Positions 1 to 8,337 of a DNA stretch of 64,000 nucleotides are shown piece by piece. The position numbers and the translations under genes were made by a program. How positions within the stretch are numbered: the first letter of the stretch is position 1; the number at the start of each line of letters is the position of its first letter. The stretch is from Macrococcus bovicus (GTDB lineage Bacteria > Bacillota > Bacilli > Staphylococcales > Staphylococcaceae). The notes under the pieces were generated by a model, which had not been told where the DNA came from, did not search any database, and saw only the letters and a list, made by a program, of their open reading frames with translations. The stretch spans positions 82,195 through 146,194 of the forward strand of contig NZ_SCWF01000004.1 in assembly GCF_004359575.1 (NCBI RefSeq), written 5' to 3'.

Positions 1-7
1 GGAGCCA
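1..7 (+). tRNA. 3' end of an upstream tRNA (partial)
   Basis: The first seven bases, GGAGCCA, match the 3' acceptor end plus encoded CCA of a tRNA. The tRNA-Asn at 4868-4942 ends identically, but the identity of this one cannot be read. The window therefore probably starts inside a tRNA cluster. Confidence 0.45.
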
Positions 8-8
8 T

Positions 9-96
9 GGAGTAGTACTCAAGTGGCTGAAGAGGCGCCCCTGCTAAGGGTGTAGGTCGGGTAACCGGCGCGAGAGTTCAAATCTCTCCTACTCCG
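9..96 (+). tRNA. tRNA-Ser (anticodon GCT)
   Basis: An 88-nt class II tRNA with a long variable arm. The acceptor stem GGAGTAG pairs with CTACTCC, the anticodon loop holds GCT, and the T-arm GTTCAAATC is present. The discriminator base is G96 and CCA is not encoded. It is the last tRNA of an array that begins outside the window. Confidence 0.95.
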
Positions 97-100
97 TTAT

Positions 101-129
101 AAAACCATCACGTCTGTGATGGTTTTTTT
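101..129 (+). terminator. Rho-independent terminator after tRNA-Ser
   Basis: An 11-bp stem (AAAACCATCAC with its complement), a 4-nt loop and a run of seven T. It ends the upstream tRNA transcript. Confidence 0.9.
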
Positions 130-219
130 GTGTCTATTTATTTAAATCACACTTAAGAATATGAAGGCCAGTAAAAGTTTGTGATATAATGAACATAACA
201 AATGGAAGGGACTGATAAG

Positions 220-1143
220 ATGAAAATAGCAGTAGCAGGCGCAGGTGCAATGGGCAGCAGAGTGGGATTATATTTGACTCAGGCAGGTCAGGATGTGGTG
301 CTTCTGGATGACTGGCAGACGCATATTGATGCGGTGACGGCGCATGGTCTGAAAGTCCATACCCTAGGAGAAACAGAATATCATCCTGTGTCGATCAGAA
401 GCTTTAAAGACTATAGTATGCCGGTGGACCTGGTGATTGTGCTGACTAAAGCGATGGCCGCTGAAGAGAAGATCAAGCAGCTGATGGCACAAGGGGTCAT
501 CACGGCAGAGACGAATGTCATGTCGATGATGAATGGTCTCGGTCACGGGGACCTGCTCAGAAAATATATAGCCGATGACAAAATACTGCTCGCTGTGACG
601 ATGTGGTCTGCAGGCTTCAATGGACCCGGCGAAGTGACGCTTGAAGGGACAGGCAATATTGAATTCGGTCGCATGGACGGCACAGTAGATGATTTCGTCA
701 AGGAACTGAATGCTATCTTTGACGAGGCACAACTGAATGGCAGGATCAGTGAGGACATCGTTACGAGCATCTGGAATAAGGCGCTGGTCAACTGCTGCTT
801 CAATACGTATTGCGCAGTGACCGATAAGAAAATCGGGGAGTTCGGCGCCTATCCATATGCTGATGATATGCTGATTCCGCTAATGAAAGAAATCATTGCA
901 GTCGGTGAACGAAAAGGGGCGCGACTTGATTTCGACGCGACTCTGAATAAATTTCATGCCATATACAGTCCGGAAGTAGTGGGGCTGCACTATCCATCTA
1001 TGCATCAGGATATTCAGAACGGCCGAAAGACAGAGGTAGACTTTCTGACAGGCCGGGTGGCAAAGTATGGCCGTGAGTTCAGTATCCCAACGCCGTACTG
1101 CGATATTTTAACACATCTTGTTCACCAGATTGAGAAAAGCTGA
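220..1143 (+). CDS. Ketopantoate reductase family oxidoreductase (PanE/ApbA-like)
   Basis: Predicted NADPH-dependent 2-dehydropantoate 2-reductase, which makes pantoate for coenzyme A. The N-terminus has a Rossmann glycine motif (VAGAGAMGSRVG), and the C-terminal half carries the helical ApbA_C-type signature with a conserved Lys and Asn (IWNKALVNCCFN). At 307 residues it has normal family length. I start at the ATG at 220 rather than the in-frame ATG at 202, because GGAAGGGA lies about 8 bases before it and the Rossmann strand then begins at residue 2. It is a single gene with its own terminator. Staphylococcaceae often carry more than one PanE paralogue, so the substrate is not certain. Confidence 0.85.
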   Translation: MKIAVAGAGAMGSRVGLYLTQAGQDVVLLDDWQTHIDAVTAHGLKVHTLGETEYHPVSIRSFKDYSMPVDLVIVLTKAMAAEEKIKQLMAQGVITAETNVMSMMNGLGHGDLLRKYIADDKILLAVTMWSAGFNGPGEVTLEGTGNIEFGRMDGTVDDFVKELNAIFDEAQLNGRISEDIVTSIWNKALVNCCFNTYCAVTDKKIGEFGAYPYADDMLIPLMKEIIAVGERKGARLDFDATLNKFHAIYSPEVVGLHYPSMHQDIQNGRKTEVDFLTGRVAKYGREFSIPTPYCDILTHLVHQIEKS

Positions 1144-1168
1144 TTCCTTGAATGGGATCAGCTTTTTT
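1134..1168 (+). terminator. Terminator after panE-like gene
   Basis: The stem AAGCTGATTCC pairs with GGGATCAGCTT around the stop codon and is followed by a T-run. Confidence 0.85.
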
Positions 1169-1243
1169 CATGGACAGACATTAAGGCTTAAGACGTGACC
1201 TCGGCTACAGAATAAGGAATAATAAAAATAAAAAGGAGTTTCC

Positions 1244-4200
1244 ATGAATTTGATTAAACTCAGTATTAAACGCCCTGTAATGACGACGATTACAATGCTG
1301 CTTGTGCTTATACTTGGCGTTATTTCGTTGACCCGTATCCCGCTGAAGCTGATTCCTGACATCAATCCTCCGGTAGCTGTAGTAGTGACCAGCTATCCGA
1401 ATGCCGGGCCGGAGGAAGTCCAGCAGAAAGTATCGGCACCTCTTGAGCAGGAGCTGTCTACTTTACAGGGATTAGATGAGATTTCTACCCAATCGCAGGA
1501 AGGATCAAGTCTGATTCTGCTTAAACTGGACTGGAATACCAGTGTCAAGGATATCGAGACAGATGTTCTGCAGAAAATCGGTAACGTCAATTTGCCTGAT
1601 GATGCGGCCAAACCCCGTTTTCTGAAGTTCGATCCATCTCAGCTGCCTGTCATCCAGTTTGGTCTGAGTTCCGATATGCCCGTCAATGAATTCAACGAGA
1701 GGGTAGAGAGTCTGACTGAAGAACTGAAGCGGATTGATGGTGTCGCCTCAGTAGATACTAATGGGGGGCTGACGAAGGAAGTGGCGATTACAGTCAACCC
1801 TGACAAACTGAAGAAGACAGGGTTGACGTTCAGCCAGCTTGCGAAATTGATTGCGAGTCAGGATATCAGTCTTGCCGGAACGAATATCGTACAAGATGAC
1901 CGAGTTATATCGACACGTGTTCTGTCAGATGTCCGCAGTCTGGATCAGCTGAAAGAGCTGCCACTTGCTGCAGTCATGAACGAAGAAGTCCGGCTGAAGG
2001 ATGTAGCGACTGTTAAAGAGCAGACTGTGCAGCCGAAGAGCATCACTCGTGCTGCAGGTCAGCCTGCTGTCCTCGTAAATGTGCTGGAGATGTCAAATGC
2101 CGATACGACACAAGTGGCAAATGATTTTCAAAAGACACTGAAAGATAAACTGGATAGCCCGGTCTACAAAAACATAGAAGCAACTGTCCTTTTCAGCCAG
2201 GGTGACTATATCAACCGTTCGATTCAGTCAATCGGTACAGCACTTCTATTAGGTGCATTATTCGCTATGGCAGTCCTATTTCTCTTTCTGAGAAATATAA
2301 GAAGTCCGTTGATTATTGCAGTCGCTATTCCGTATTCTGTCATCTTCACCTTTGTACTGATGTTCTTCTCAGGCTTTACGCTTAATATCTTAACACTAGG
2401 CGGACTGGCGCTAGGTGTTGGCATGCTGGTTGATAATGCGATTGTCGTTATCGAGAATATCAACCGGCACCTGTCGATGGGCAGAAACCCGAAAGAAGCG
2501 GCCTATGCTGGTGCTCGTGAAGTAGCAGGTGCGATCACTGGCTCCACGCTGACAACAGTTGTTGTTTTTCTGCCGGTGGTCTTTATTTCCGGTATTATCG
2601 GTGATATTTTCAAGGAATTTTCTGCGACGATTGCTTTCAGTCTGATTGCTTCTCTTGTAGTGGCCTTGACGGTCGTACCGATGCTTGCAAGCCGCTTTCT
2701 TAAAAATCCAAAAGCAATCGGACAGCCTGCCTATCAAAAAGTAATCGGCCGTCTGCTTGAAGGTGCTCTGCAGCATAAAGCACTGACGTTAATGAGTGTT
2801 CTGGCGCTTATTGTGCTGAGTATCTTCAGTCTTCTCAGAGCGGGTATGATCTTTCTGCCTGAGACAGATGAAGGCTTTATGACAGTGAATGTGGATATGG
2901 GCAATGGCGTAGAGAAATCGGTAACTCGTGATGCGTTGAAAGAGATGACCGTCTATCTGGAACGCGAGCCGTCGATAGATTACACACTGAGTGTGGCTGC
3001 TGTGTCTGAACGAGGCGGTGTAACAGGACAGACCAGCGATAATAAAGGAACGATCTATATCAAAATGAAGCCGCTGAATGACCGTGACATCTCAACCAGT
3101 GAAGTCAGTGATAAAGTAAGACCGGAACTGCAGAAGATAGCCCGTACTTATGAAAAAGAAGCAGAAGTCAATCTGCAGAATTCAAGTTCTACAGGTACTG
3201 ATGCTAAGACGTATACGTTTAATCTGTCGCATCCTTCACGTCAGCTGCTGCTGAAAGATGAAAAGAAACTCACATCCGCACTTCGTGACATTAATGGTGT
3301 GGTGGCTGTGCAGAACAACCTGATGGAGACGACAAAAGAGCAGGTCATCGTTCTGGATAGAGCAAAGCTAGCTGAAAAGCAGCTGAACGCAAGCGAAGTG
3401 GCGACTGAGATCAGTACATTGATGCGTGGGCAGTTCCTGTTCACTATGACACTAAATGATCAACTTGAAGATGTCTCACTACGTATGCCGGCGCAGATCC
3501 TTGAAAATCAGCTGGATGATATAATGATCGGTAAGAATAACGAAAAAACGGTCACGCTGAAGGAAGTGTCAAAGACCGTAAAAATGGATAGTCCGGTCAA
3601 AATAGAGACGATAGACAAGAACCCGGCGATACAATATACATTGGACCTGAAATCAGGCACTTCTACGTCAGAAGTCAGACAAGCTGTTGATCAGGCAGCT
3701 GAGAAGTTGGATGATGAGACAGAACTCACGGCTTCAGGCGATCAAGCCCTTATTGATGATTCAAAGGACGATCTGATTCTCGCGCTCGTGCTCGCCGTAC
3801 TGCTCGTCTATTTCGTGATGGCAGCGCAGTTTGAGTCGTTCAAGTATCCGTTCATTATTCTCATGACAGTTCCTCTGACGATTATCGGAATTGCACTGAG
3901 CATGCTCCTGACCCATATTCCGCTCAGTCTGTCGGTGATGATTGGCATGCTCGTCCTGATCGGAATTGTTGTCAATAACGGTATCGTGCTGGTCGATTTC
4001 ATCAATCAGAGAAGGCGGACAGGACTGAGCAAGCTTGATGCAGTCACTGAATCAGTGGCACTGCGCACAAGGCCGATTCTGATGACAGCCCTGACAACGA
4101 TTCTTGGTCTGATTCCTGTCGCGCTCGGACTGGGTGACGGCGGAGAAATCAATCAGCCGATGGGTATCGTCGTCATCGGTGGCCTATTGTTCAGTACATT

Positions 4201-4258
4201 TCTGACACTCATCATTATTCCGCTTGTCTACCTGCTCCTTGATACGATAACTGAATAA
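1244..4258 (+). CDS. RND-family efflux transporter (AcrB/SwrC-like)
   Basis: A 1004-residue inner-membrane RND pump driven by proton motive force. It has the usual architecture: TM1 at residues 10-30, a large periplasmic-type loop, a six-helix bundle around 325-500, a second loop, and a six-helix bundle from about 840 to the end. The TM4 segment (GVGMLVDNAIVVIENI, about 393-408) holds the conserved acidic proton-relay residue. The single-gene Gram-positive form without an adaptor or outer-membrane channel resembles Bacillus SwrC/YerP, which exports surfactin-like lipopeptides and other amphiphiles. The start follows AAAAAGGAG with good spacing. It stands alone between terminators. The substrate is unknown. 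Confidence 0.9.
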   Translation: MNLIKLSIKRPVMTTITMLLVLILGVISLTRIPLKLIPDINPPVAVVVTSYPNAGPEEVQQKVSAPLEQELSTLQGLDEISTQSQEGSSLILLKLDWNTSVKDIETDVLQKIGNVNLPDDAAKPRFLKFDPSQLPVIQFGLSSDMPVNEFNERVESLTEELKRIDGVASVDTNGGLTKEVAITVNPDKLKKTGLTFSQLAKLIASQDISLAGTNIVQDDRVISTRVLSDVRSLDQLKELPLAAVMNEEVRLKDVATVKEQTVQPKSITRAAGQPAVLVNVLEMSNADTTQVANDFQKTLKDKLDSPVYKNIEATVLFSQGDYINRSIQSIGTALLLGALFAMAVLFLFLRNIRSPLIIAVAIPYSVIFTFVLMFFSGFTLNILTLGGLALGVGMLVDNAIVVIENINRHLSMGRNPKEAAYAGAREVAGAITGSTLTTVVVFLPVVFISGIIGDIFKEFSATIAFSLIASLVVALTVVPMLASRFLKNPKAIGQPAYQKVIGRLLEGALQHKALTLMSVLALIVLSIFSLLRAGMIFLPETDEGFMTVNVDMGNGVEKSVTRDALKEMTVYLEREPSIDYTLSVAAVSERGGVTGQTSDNKGTIYIKMKPLNDRDISTSEVSDKVRPELQKIARTYEKEAEVNLQNSSSTGTDAKTYTFNLSHPSRQLLLKDEKKLTSALRDINGVVAVQNNLMETTKEQVIVLDRAKLAEKQLNASEVATEISTLMRGQFLFTMTLNDQLEDVSLRMPAQILENQLDDIMIGKNNEKTVTLKEVSKTVKMDSPVKIETIDKNPAIQYTLDLKSGTSTSEVRQAVDQAAEKLDDETELTASGDQALIDDSKDDLILALVLAVLLVYFVMAAQFESFKYPFIILMTVPLTIIGIALSMLLTHIPLSLSVMIGMLVLIGIVVNNGIVLVDFINQRRRTGLSKLDAVTESVALRTRPILMTALTTILGLIPVALGLGDGGEINQPMGIVVIGGLLFSTFLTLIIIPLVYLLLDTITE

Positions 4259-4266
4259 CCATATCG

Positions 4267-4303
4267 GCATCCGGCCAGTCACTGACTGTCCGGATGTCTT
4301 ATT
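4267..4303 (+). terminator. Terminator-like hairpin after RND gene
   Basis: CATCCGG (4268-4274) pairs with CCGGATG (4290-4296), and CAGT/ACTG extends the stem inwards. The T content afterwards is modest, so the hairpin is clear but termination strength is uncertain. Confidence 0.65.
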
Positions 4304-4318
4304 GTTTTCAATTTATTG

Positions 4319-4347
4319 TTGACGTCTTTACAATTTCTTTATATACT
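4319..4347 (+). promoter_or_regulatory. Promoter for tRNA array (distal)
   Basis: The -35 TTGACG (4319-4324) and -10 TATACT (4342-4347) are separated by exactly 17 bases. Confidence 0.6.
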
Positions 4348-4406
4348 TAAAAAGTCCTTTCAAAACGGCGCAGCAATAACGTTTAACTATTTACACTTTT
4401 TAATAA

Positions 4407-4436
4407 TTGACTCGTAAATACAGTAAATGATATATT
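4407..4436 (+). promoter_or_regulatory. Promoter for tRNA array (proximal)
   Basis: The -35 TTGACT (4407-4412) and -10 TATATT (4431-4436) have an 18-base spacer and lie about 25 bases before the first tRNA. Confidence 0.6.
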
Positions 4437-4459
4437 AGCTGAGTAACATTTTTTATTGA

Positions 4460-4533
<74 letters not shown>

Positions 4534-4541
4534 TTATAAGT

Positions 4542-4617
4542 GGTCCCGTGGTGTAGCGGTTAACATGCCTGCCTGTCACGCAGGAGATCGCGGGTTCGAT
4601 TCCCGTCGGGACCGCCA
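4542..4617 (+). tRNA. tRNA-Asp (anticodon GTC)
   Basis: A full cloverleaf: acceptor GGTCCCG with CGGGACC, anticodon loop CTGTCAC, discriminator G and encoded CCA. Confidence 0.95.
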
Positions 4618-4621
4618 TTAT

Positions 4622-4697
4622 GGCTCAGTAGCTCAGTCGGTAGAGCAATGGATTGAAAATCCATGTGTCGGCGGTTCGATTCCGTCCTGAGCCACCA
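4622..4697 (+). tRNA. tRNA-Phe (anticodon GAA)
   Basis: The acceptor GGCTCAG pairs with CTGAGCC. The anticodon is GAA within GATTGAAAATC, and CCA is encoded. Length is 76 nt. Confidence 0.95.
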
Positions 4698-4702
4698 TTT
4701 CT

Positions 4703-4776
4703 GGCGATTGTGGCGAAGTGGTTAACGCATCGGATTGTGGTTCCGACATTCGTGGGTTCGATTCCCATCAGTCGCC
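4703..4776 (+). tRNA. tRNA-His (anticodon GTG)
   Basis: The anticodon is GTG (GATTGTGGTTC). The 5' end has the extra G-1 that can pair with C73, as expected for tRNA-His. CCA is not encoded. Confidence 0.93.
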
Positions 4777-4786
4777 CTTTGTTTAT

Positions 4787-4860
4787 GCGGGTGTAGTTAA
4801 ATGGTATAACCTCAGCCTTCCAAGCTGATGTCGTCGGTTCGATTCCGATCACCCGCTCCA
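4787..4860 (+). tRNA. tRNA-Gly (anticodon TCC)
   Basis: The acceptor GCGGGTG pairs with CACCCGC. The anticodon is TCC, the discriminator T, and CCA is encoded. Confidence 0.95.
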
Positions 4861-4867
4861 TTATAAT

Positions 4868-4942
4868 TCCACAGTAGCTCAGTGGTAGAGCTATCGGCTG
4901 TTAACCGATCGGTCGTAGGTTCGAGTCCTACCTGTGGAGCCA
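4868..4942 (+). tRNA. tRNA-Asn (anticodon GTT)
   Basis: The acceptor TCCACAG pairs with CTGTGGA. The anticodon is GTT (CTGTTAACC), and the discriminator G is followed by encoded CCA. Confidence 0.95.
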
Positions 4943-5014
4943 GGCCCCTTGGTCAAGCGGTTAAGACACCGCCCTTTCACGGCGGTAACACGGGTTCGAA
5001 TCCCGTAGGGGTCA
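4943..5014 (+). tRNA. tRNA-Glu (anticodon TTC)
   Basis: The acceptor GGCCCCT pairs with AGGGGTC. The anticodon is TTC (CCTTTCACGG). It abuts tRNA-Asn with no spacer, and CCA is not encoded. Confidence 0.94.
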
Positions 5015-5017
5015 TAT

Positions 5018-5049
5018 ATCAGAGGTGAAATATCGCTTCTGATTTTTTT
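5018..5049 (+). terminator. Terminator inside tRNA array
   Basis: A 10-bp stem (ATCAGAGGTG with CGCTTCTGAT, two G:U pairs) is followed by seven T. It should separate tRNA-Ser(GGA) partly from the genes upstream. Confidence 0.85.
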
Positions 5050-5051
5050 AT

Positions 5052-5140
5052 GGAGGGTTGTCCGAGCTGGCCGAAGGAGCACGCCTGGAAAGTGTGTAAA
5101 CGTCACAAGCGTTTCGAGGGTTCGAATCCCTTGCCCTCCG
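5052..5140 (+). tRNA. tRNA-Ser (anticodon GGA)
   Basis: An 89-nt class II tRNA with a long variable arm. The acceptor GGAGGGT pairs with GCCCTCC, the anticodon is GGA, and CCA is not encoded. Confidence 0.95.
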
Positions 5141-5145
5141 TTACC

Positions 5146-5177
5146 AAAGCCTTTAATTTAAAAGGCTTTTTTATTTT
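5146..5177 (+). terminator. Terminator after tRNA-Ser(GGA)
   Basis: AAAGCCTTT pairs with AAAGGCTTT and a T-run follows. Confidence 0.88.
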
Positions 5178-5242
5178 ACATAGAAATTTTTGGGGTTTGT
5201 AGCTATAATAAGTATAATTCTTGAACAAGATTGGTGTATGAT

Positions 5243-5713
5243 ATGAAAAAAAAGAAAATGACAATACGTCAGGCGCTGGAACAGCTTGATTACCCTTTGA
5301 CTTATAAAACATTCTCCAAAACCTTCAAAAAAATTAAAAAGAGCGAACGCCGTTTCTTTATCAAGCTTTTAAAAGTGTACTGTTCAGAGATAAAGAATCA
5401 TGAACTCGTCTATCTCGCTTCAGCCAGTCAGCTGAACCTGAACCAGAAAGGGCTGGTTATTGTGCTGGCAGACCGTCTGATGCTGATACATAGCAAAGAG
5501 CGCGCTAAAATCATTCATTTTGACGAAATTGAATTCAACAAAATTGCGCAAGTGGATTTTGAGCGGATGGACGAAAGTGACAATGGTATATATGGCTCAT
5601 TGTTTCTGAAAGTGGCCCGTAAGAATATGGGGACTAAAAATTACAATGTCCGCGGCATCCTTAAAGAGGATTTGCCTAAGCTGACTGAATTCATTAAAAT
5701 GAAGAAGTCATAA
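5243..5713 (+). CDS. Hypothetical protein, PH-like fold suspected
   Basis: A 156-residue cytosolic protein with no signal peptide or membrane helix. The basic N-terminus (KKKKM...KTFKKIKKSERR) is followed by alternating beta segments (GLVIVLADRLMLIHSKERAKIIHFDEIEF) that resemble small bacterial PH-like domains. I chose the ATG at 5243; the TTG at 5231 is in frame but adds only four residues. A TATAAT-like box near 5204 puts transcription very close to the start. The next gene follows after 18 bases, so the two are probably co-transcribed. Function unknown. Confidence 0.7.
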   Translation: MKKKKMTIRQALEQLDYPLTYKTFSKTFKKIKKSERRFFIKLLKVYCSEIKNHELVYLASASQLNLNQKGLVIVLADRLMLIHSKERAKIIHFDEIEFNKIAQVDFERMDESDNGIYGSLFLKVARKNMGTKNYNVRGILKEDLPKLTEFIKMKKS

Positions 5714-5731
5714 CATTTAGGAGGCGGAATC

Positions 5732-6007
5732 ATGAAGGAAAATAAGATGAATATTGACAAACTTGTGCAGTATGCAGAACTGAAAGCAGGTCAGTTCGGT
5801 GTTGATTACCGTGAACATCATGAAGAAGATGAAGTGAAAGAAGTCGCACCAAAAGCAATCACTGCACGTGGAACGTCAGTGATCCTGGACTATGATGAAA
5901 AATCCTATGAAATTGATTTGACGCAGTCCGGCCTTAAAGGAGAAGTGACAGCTGAAGATGCACAGGCTGTTGCGGACCGCATGACTGAATTTTACCGTTT
6001 CAGCTAA
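5732..6007 (+). CDS. Hypothetical small acidic protein
   Basis: A 91-residue soluble acidic protein with a strong ribosome site (AGGAGGCGGAATC) in front. It has no recognisable motif. The middle part (SVILDYDEKSYEIDL) is beta-rich and the C-terminus (EDAQAVADRMTEFYRF) helical. It is the second gene of a two-gene unit and shares a bidirectional terminator with menA on the other strand. Function unknown. Confidence 0.7.
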   Translation: MKENKMNIDKLVQYAELKAGQFGVDYREHHEEDEVKEVAPKAITARGTSVILDYDEKSYEIDLTQSGLKGEVTAEDAQAVADRMTEFYRFS

Positions 6008-6009
6008 GC

Positions 6010-6044
6010 AAAAAGACCGAATCCATGGATTCGGTCTTTTTTAT
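6010..6044. terminator. Bidirectional terminator between 5732-6007 gene and menA
   Basis: A perfect 14-bp palindromic stem (AAAAGACCGAATCC and complement), with A and T runs on both sides, serves the convergent genes. Confidence 0.9.
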
Positions 6045-6961
6045 ATACCTGTAATAGCGGATAAGTAGATGCCGATAGCCAGCAGGAAGCCGAAGACAGT
6101 GTTGAACTGTCCGGTCACTTTCATGGCTGGCATCAGTTCGATCGGCTGATCGCCTTTGAAGAAACGTCTGACTGCTTTGACCGGCAGGTTCGCGCTCAGA
6201 AAGACAATGAGCAGGAAGAGAGAACCATAATTTTTCGTGAAGGTCACATAAAGAATGATGATAAAGCTGAGCGCATACAGGATGGCCATAGTGATAATGG
6301 CGATATTTTTTCCGACCAGAATGACAAAGGTCTTGCGGCCGCTGATCTTGTCTTTCACCCGGTCGCGGATATTGTTGGCCATATTGATCATACCGATATT
6401 GATGGAGACCGGAATGCTCAGTACGGCCGGATAGACGCTTAAATGACCGGTATGAATATAGAACGTGATCATGATGATCACAAAGCCCATAAAGAAGCCT
6501 GCAAAGATTTCGCCGAAAGGTGTCCAGGAGATAGGCACGGGGCCGCCCGTATAGAAGTAGCCGACTGCCATGCAGACGATGCCGACGAGCAGGATCAGCC
6601 ATGATGACTGCGAGCAAATATAAAGGCCGAGAATCGCTGCGATAATATAGAAAGCGACCGCCAGGTTATAGATGGATTTTGGCGACATGCCGTTACGGAC
6701 GATAGCCCCGCCGATGCCGACGGACGTATGATCGTCCAGTCCGCGTTTATAGTCGAAATATTCATTGAACATATTCGTTGCCGCCTGGATCAGCAGGCAG
6801 GCGATCAGCATGACAATGAGCAGGTCGAAACGGACATCACCGAACACTTTTGCTGCCGCTGTACCGACCAGGACCGGTACAAATGAAGCGGTCAGGGTAT
6901 GGGGTCGCATCAGATGATAATATTTTTTGAAACCTGTGTGTGTAGCAAGATGTTCTGACAT
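6041..6961 (-). CDS. menA: 1,4-dihydroxy-2-naphthoate polyprenyltransferase
   Basis: A UbiA-family integral membrane prenyltransferase of 306 residues and about eight or nine helices. It joins a polyprenyl chain to DHNA to give demethylmenaquinone. Two Asp-rich metal-diphosphate motifs are visible: NMFNEYFDYKRGLD near residue 62 and NNIRDRVKDKISGRKT near 195. The ribosome site is AGGAGCTT, spaced correctly before the ATG. It is transcribed away from the menFDHBEC operon across about 140 bases, so the two promoters lie back to back. With those genes it completes the menaquinone pathway apart from the final methylation. Confidence 0.95.
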   Translation of the reverse strand: MSEHLATHTGFKKYYHLMRPHTLTASFVPVLVGTAAAKVFGDVRFDLLIVMLIACLLIQAATNMFNEYFDYKRGLDDHTSVGIGGAIVRNGMSPKSIYNLAVAFYIIAAILGLYICSQSSWLILLVGIVCMAVGYFYTGGPVPISWTPFGEIFAGFFMGFVIIMITFYIHTGHLSVYPAVLSIPVSINIGMINMANNIRDRVKDKISGRKTFVILVGKNIAIITMAILYALSFIIILYVTFTKNYGSLFLLIVFLSANLPVKAVRRFFKGDQPIELMPAMKVTGQFNTVFGFLLAIGIYLSAITGI

Positions 6962-7104
6962 TTTTAAGCTCCTATTCCTTCATATCTGCTTAAATTTTAT
7001 GCTTTATTGAAATCTTAGTCAATGCAGGAGCGAGAATCCTACGCAGAAGACTTAAAAATGGTAAAATAGATAGGACTAAAAAGAATTTGAAAGAAGCTGA
7101 ATGT

Positions 7105-8337
7105 ATGTCGACAGGAAATATTCAAATTAAAGAGCAGGCAGGCGCCTATGAATCACCCGCTGAACTGTTCAAGGCCGCTGCCCGCTATAAGGGTGAGCGT
7201 TATTTCTATATGAATAAAGATAAAAGTGAATGGCTGATCGGTCTTGGACATGCTTATATCATTAAGGATGAGAGCCGTAATCCCGAGCTGATTACAGAGC
7301 AGTTCCAGGCACTGCTTGATCAAGCGGAACAACCGCATCATATCCGTCTCTTCGGCGGCTTTCAGTTTGATGCCGGAGACAGTTCCTTATTTGATGCGTT
7401 CGGGCATAGTCATTTCATCTGGCCGAAGATTCAGATACGCTGCCAGCATAATCAGCTGACATACACTTATACAGATATGACCGATGAGGAAATCTTAAAC
7501 TGGCGTTCAGACGACGAGATCAAAGCACCAGTCGTGCAGTCTGTCGCCAACCTGAATGAAGGGCAGTTCCTGCACAACGTTGCGACAGCTGTTGAAGCGA
7601 TGAAAGCCGGGCAGTTTGATAAGGTCGTCTTATCCAGACAGAAGAAAGTGGTCATGGATGCACCGGTGGATAGTGCATGGCTGATAGAGCGCGGACTGCA
7701 GAATGAGGAATACAGCTATTTTCTGTTGCTGGAAGAACAGGAAAGTACATTTGTCTCACGTACCCCTGAGCAGCTGGTCAAAGTCGAGGATCATCAGCTG
7801 TCAACGAATGCAATCGCCGGCACGATGGCAAGAGAGATAGACCAGGCCGCACAGAAATTAATGAATGACGCTAAGAATCGAGTGGAGCATGATATTGTCG
7901 TCAGAAGTATCACTGCAGATATTGAGCCCTTCACATCCCGCATGAATCTACCTGATGCTCCTGAAATCATGACGAACCGCTTCGTCTATCATCTTTATAC
8001 ACCGATTACGGCACAGCTGGAAAAAGGGAATGTGCTGAGCATCAGTCATGCCCTGCATCCGACGCCGGCACTCGGCGGCTTTCCGAAAGAGGCGGCAGCG
8101 ACATTTATCGAACAGGCAGAAGGTGACCGCGGCTTCTACGGTGCGCCGATGGGATATGTGACAGCTGATGGCGAGGGTGAATTTGTTGTCGCTATCCGCT
8201 CGATGCTTATTAAGGAAAATATCGCCGTGCTCTTTGCAGGGTGCGGTGTAGTAGAAGACAGTGTACCAGAAGCTGAATTCGATGAGACCGAAACTAAATT
8301 CAAGCCGATGCTGCAGCTTTTAGGAGTGACAGAATGA
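7105..8337 (+). CDS. menF: Isochorismate synthase MenF
   Basis: Converts chorismate to isochorismate, the first committed step of menaquinone synthesis. The C-terminal two thirds form the chorismate-binding domain, with recognisable segments KVVLSRQKKV, HALHPTPALGG, GFYGAPMGYV and FAGCGVVEDS plus the terminal EFDETETKF. I prefer the ATG at 7105 (GAAAGAAG about 10 bases upstream) over the in-frame TTG at 7087; the N-terminus is uncertain by six residues. The stop overlaps the menD start as ATGA, indicating translational coupling. First gene of the men operon. Confidence 0.93.
   Translation: MSTGNIQIKEQAGAYESPAELFKAAARYKGERYFYMNKDKSEWLIGLGHAYIIKDESRNPELITEQFQALLDQAEQPHHIRLFGGFQFDAGDSSLFDAFGHSHFIWPKIQIRCQHNQLTYTYTDMTDEEILNWRSDDEIKAPVVQSVANLNEGQFLHNVATAVEAMKAGQFDKVVLSRQKKVVMDAPVDSAWLIERGLQNEEYSYFLLLEEQESTFVSRTPEQLVKVEDHQLSTNAIAGTMAREIDQAAQKLMNDAKNRVEHDIVVRSITADIEPFTSRMNLPDAPEIMTNRFVYHLYTPITAQLEKGNVLSISHALHPTPALGGFPKEAAATFIEQAEGDRGFYGAPMGYVTADGEGEFVVAIRSMLIKENIAVLFAGCGVVEDSVPEAEFDETETKFKPMLQLLGVTE

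Noticed and set aside
364..732. Minus-strand open frame inside the panE-like gene
   Set aside because: Lies wholly in a well-supported gene, has no ribosome site, and is His/Arg-rich as expected for an antisense frame.
4625..5312. Minus-strand open frames over the tRNA array (WNRTAD/GIRTRVT-type peptides)
   Set aside because: These are classic false ORFs from reverse reading of tRNA T-arms; the tRNAs are unambiguous.
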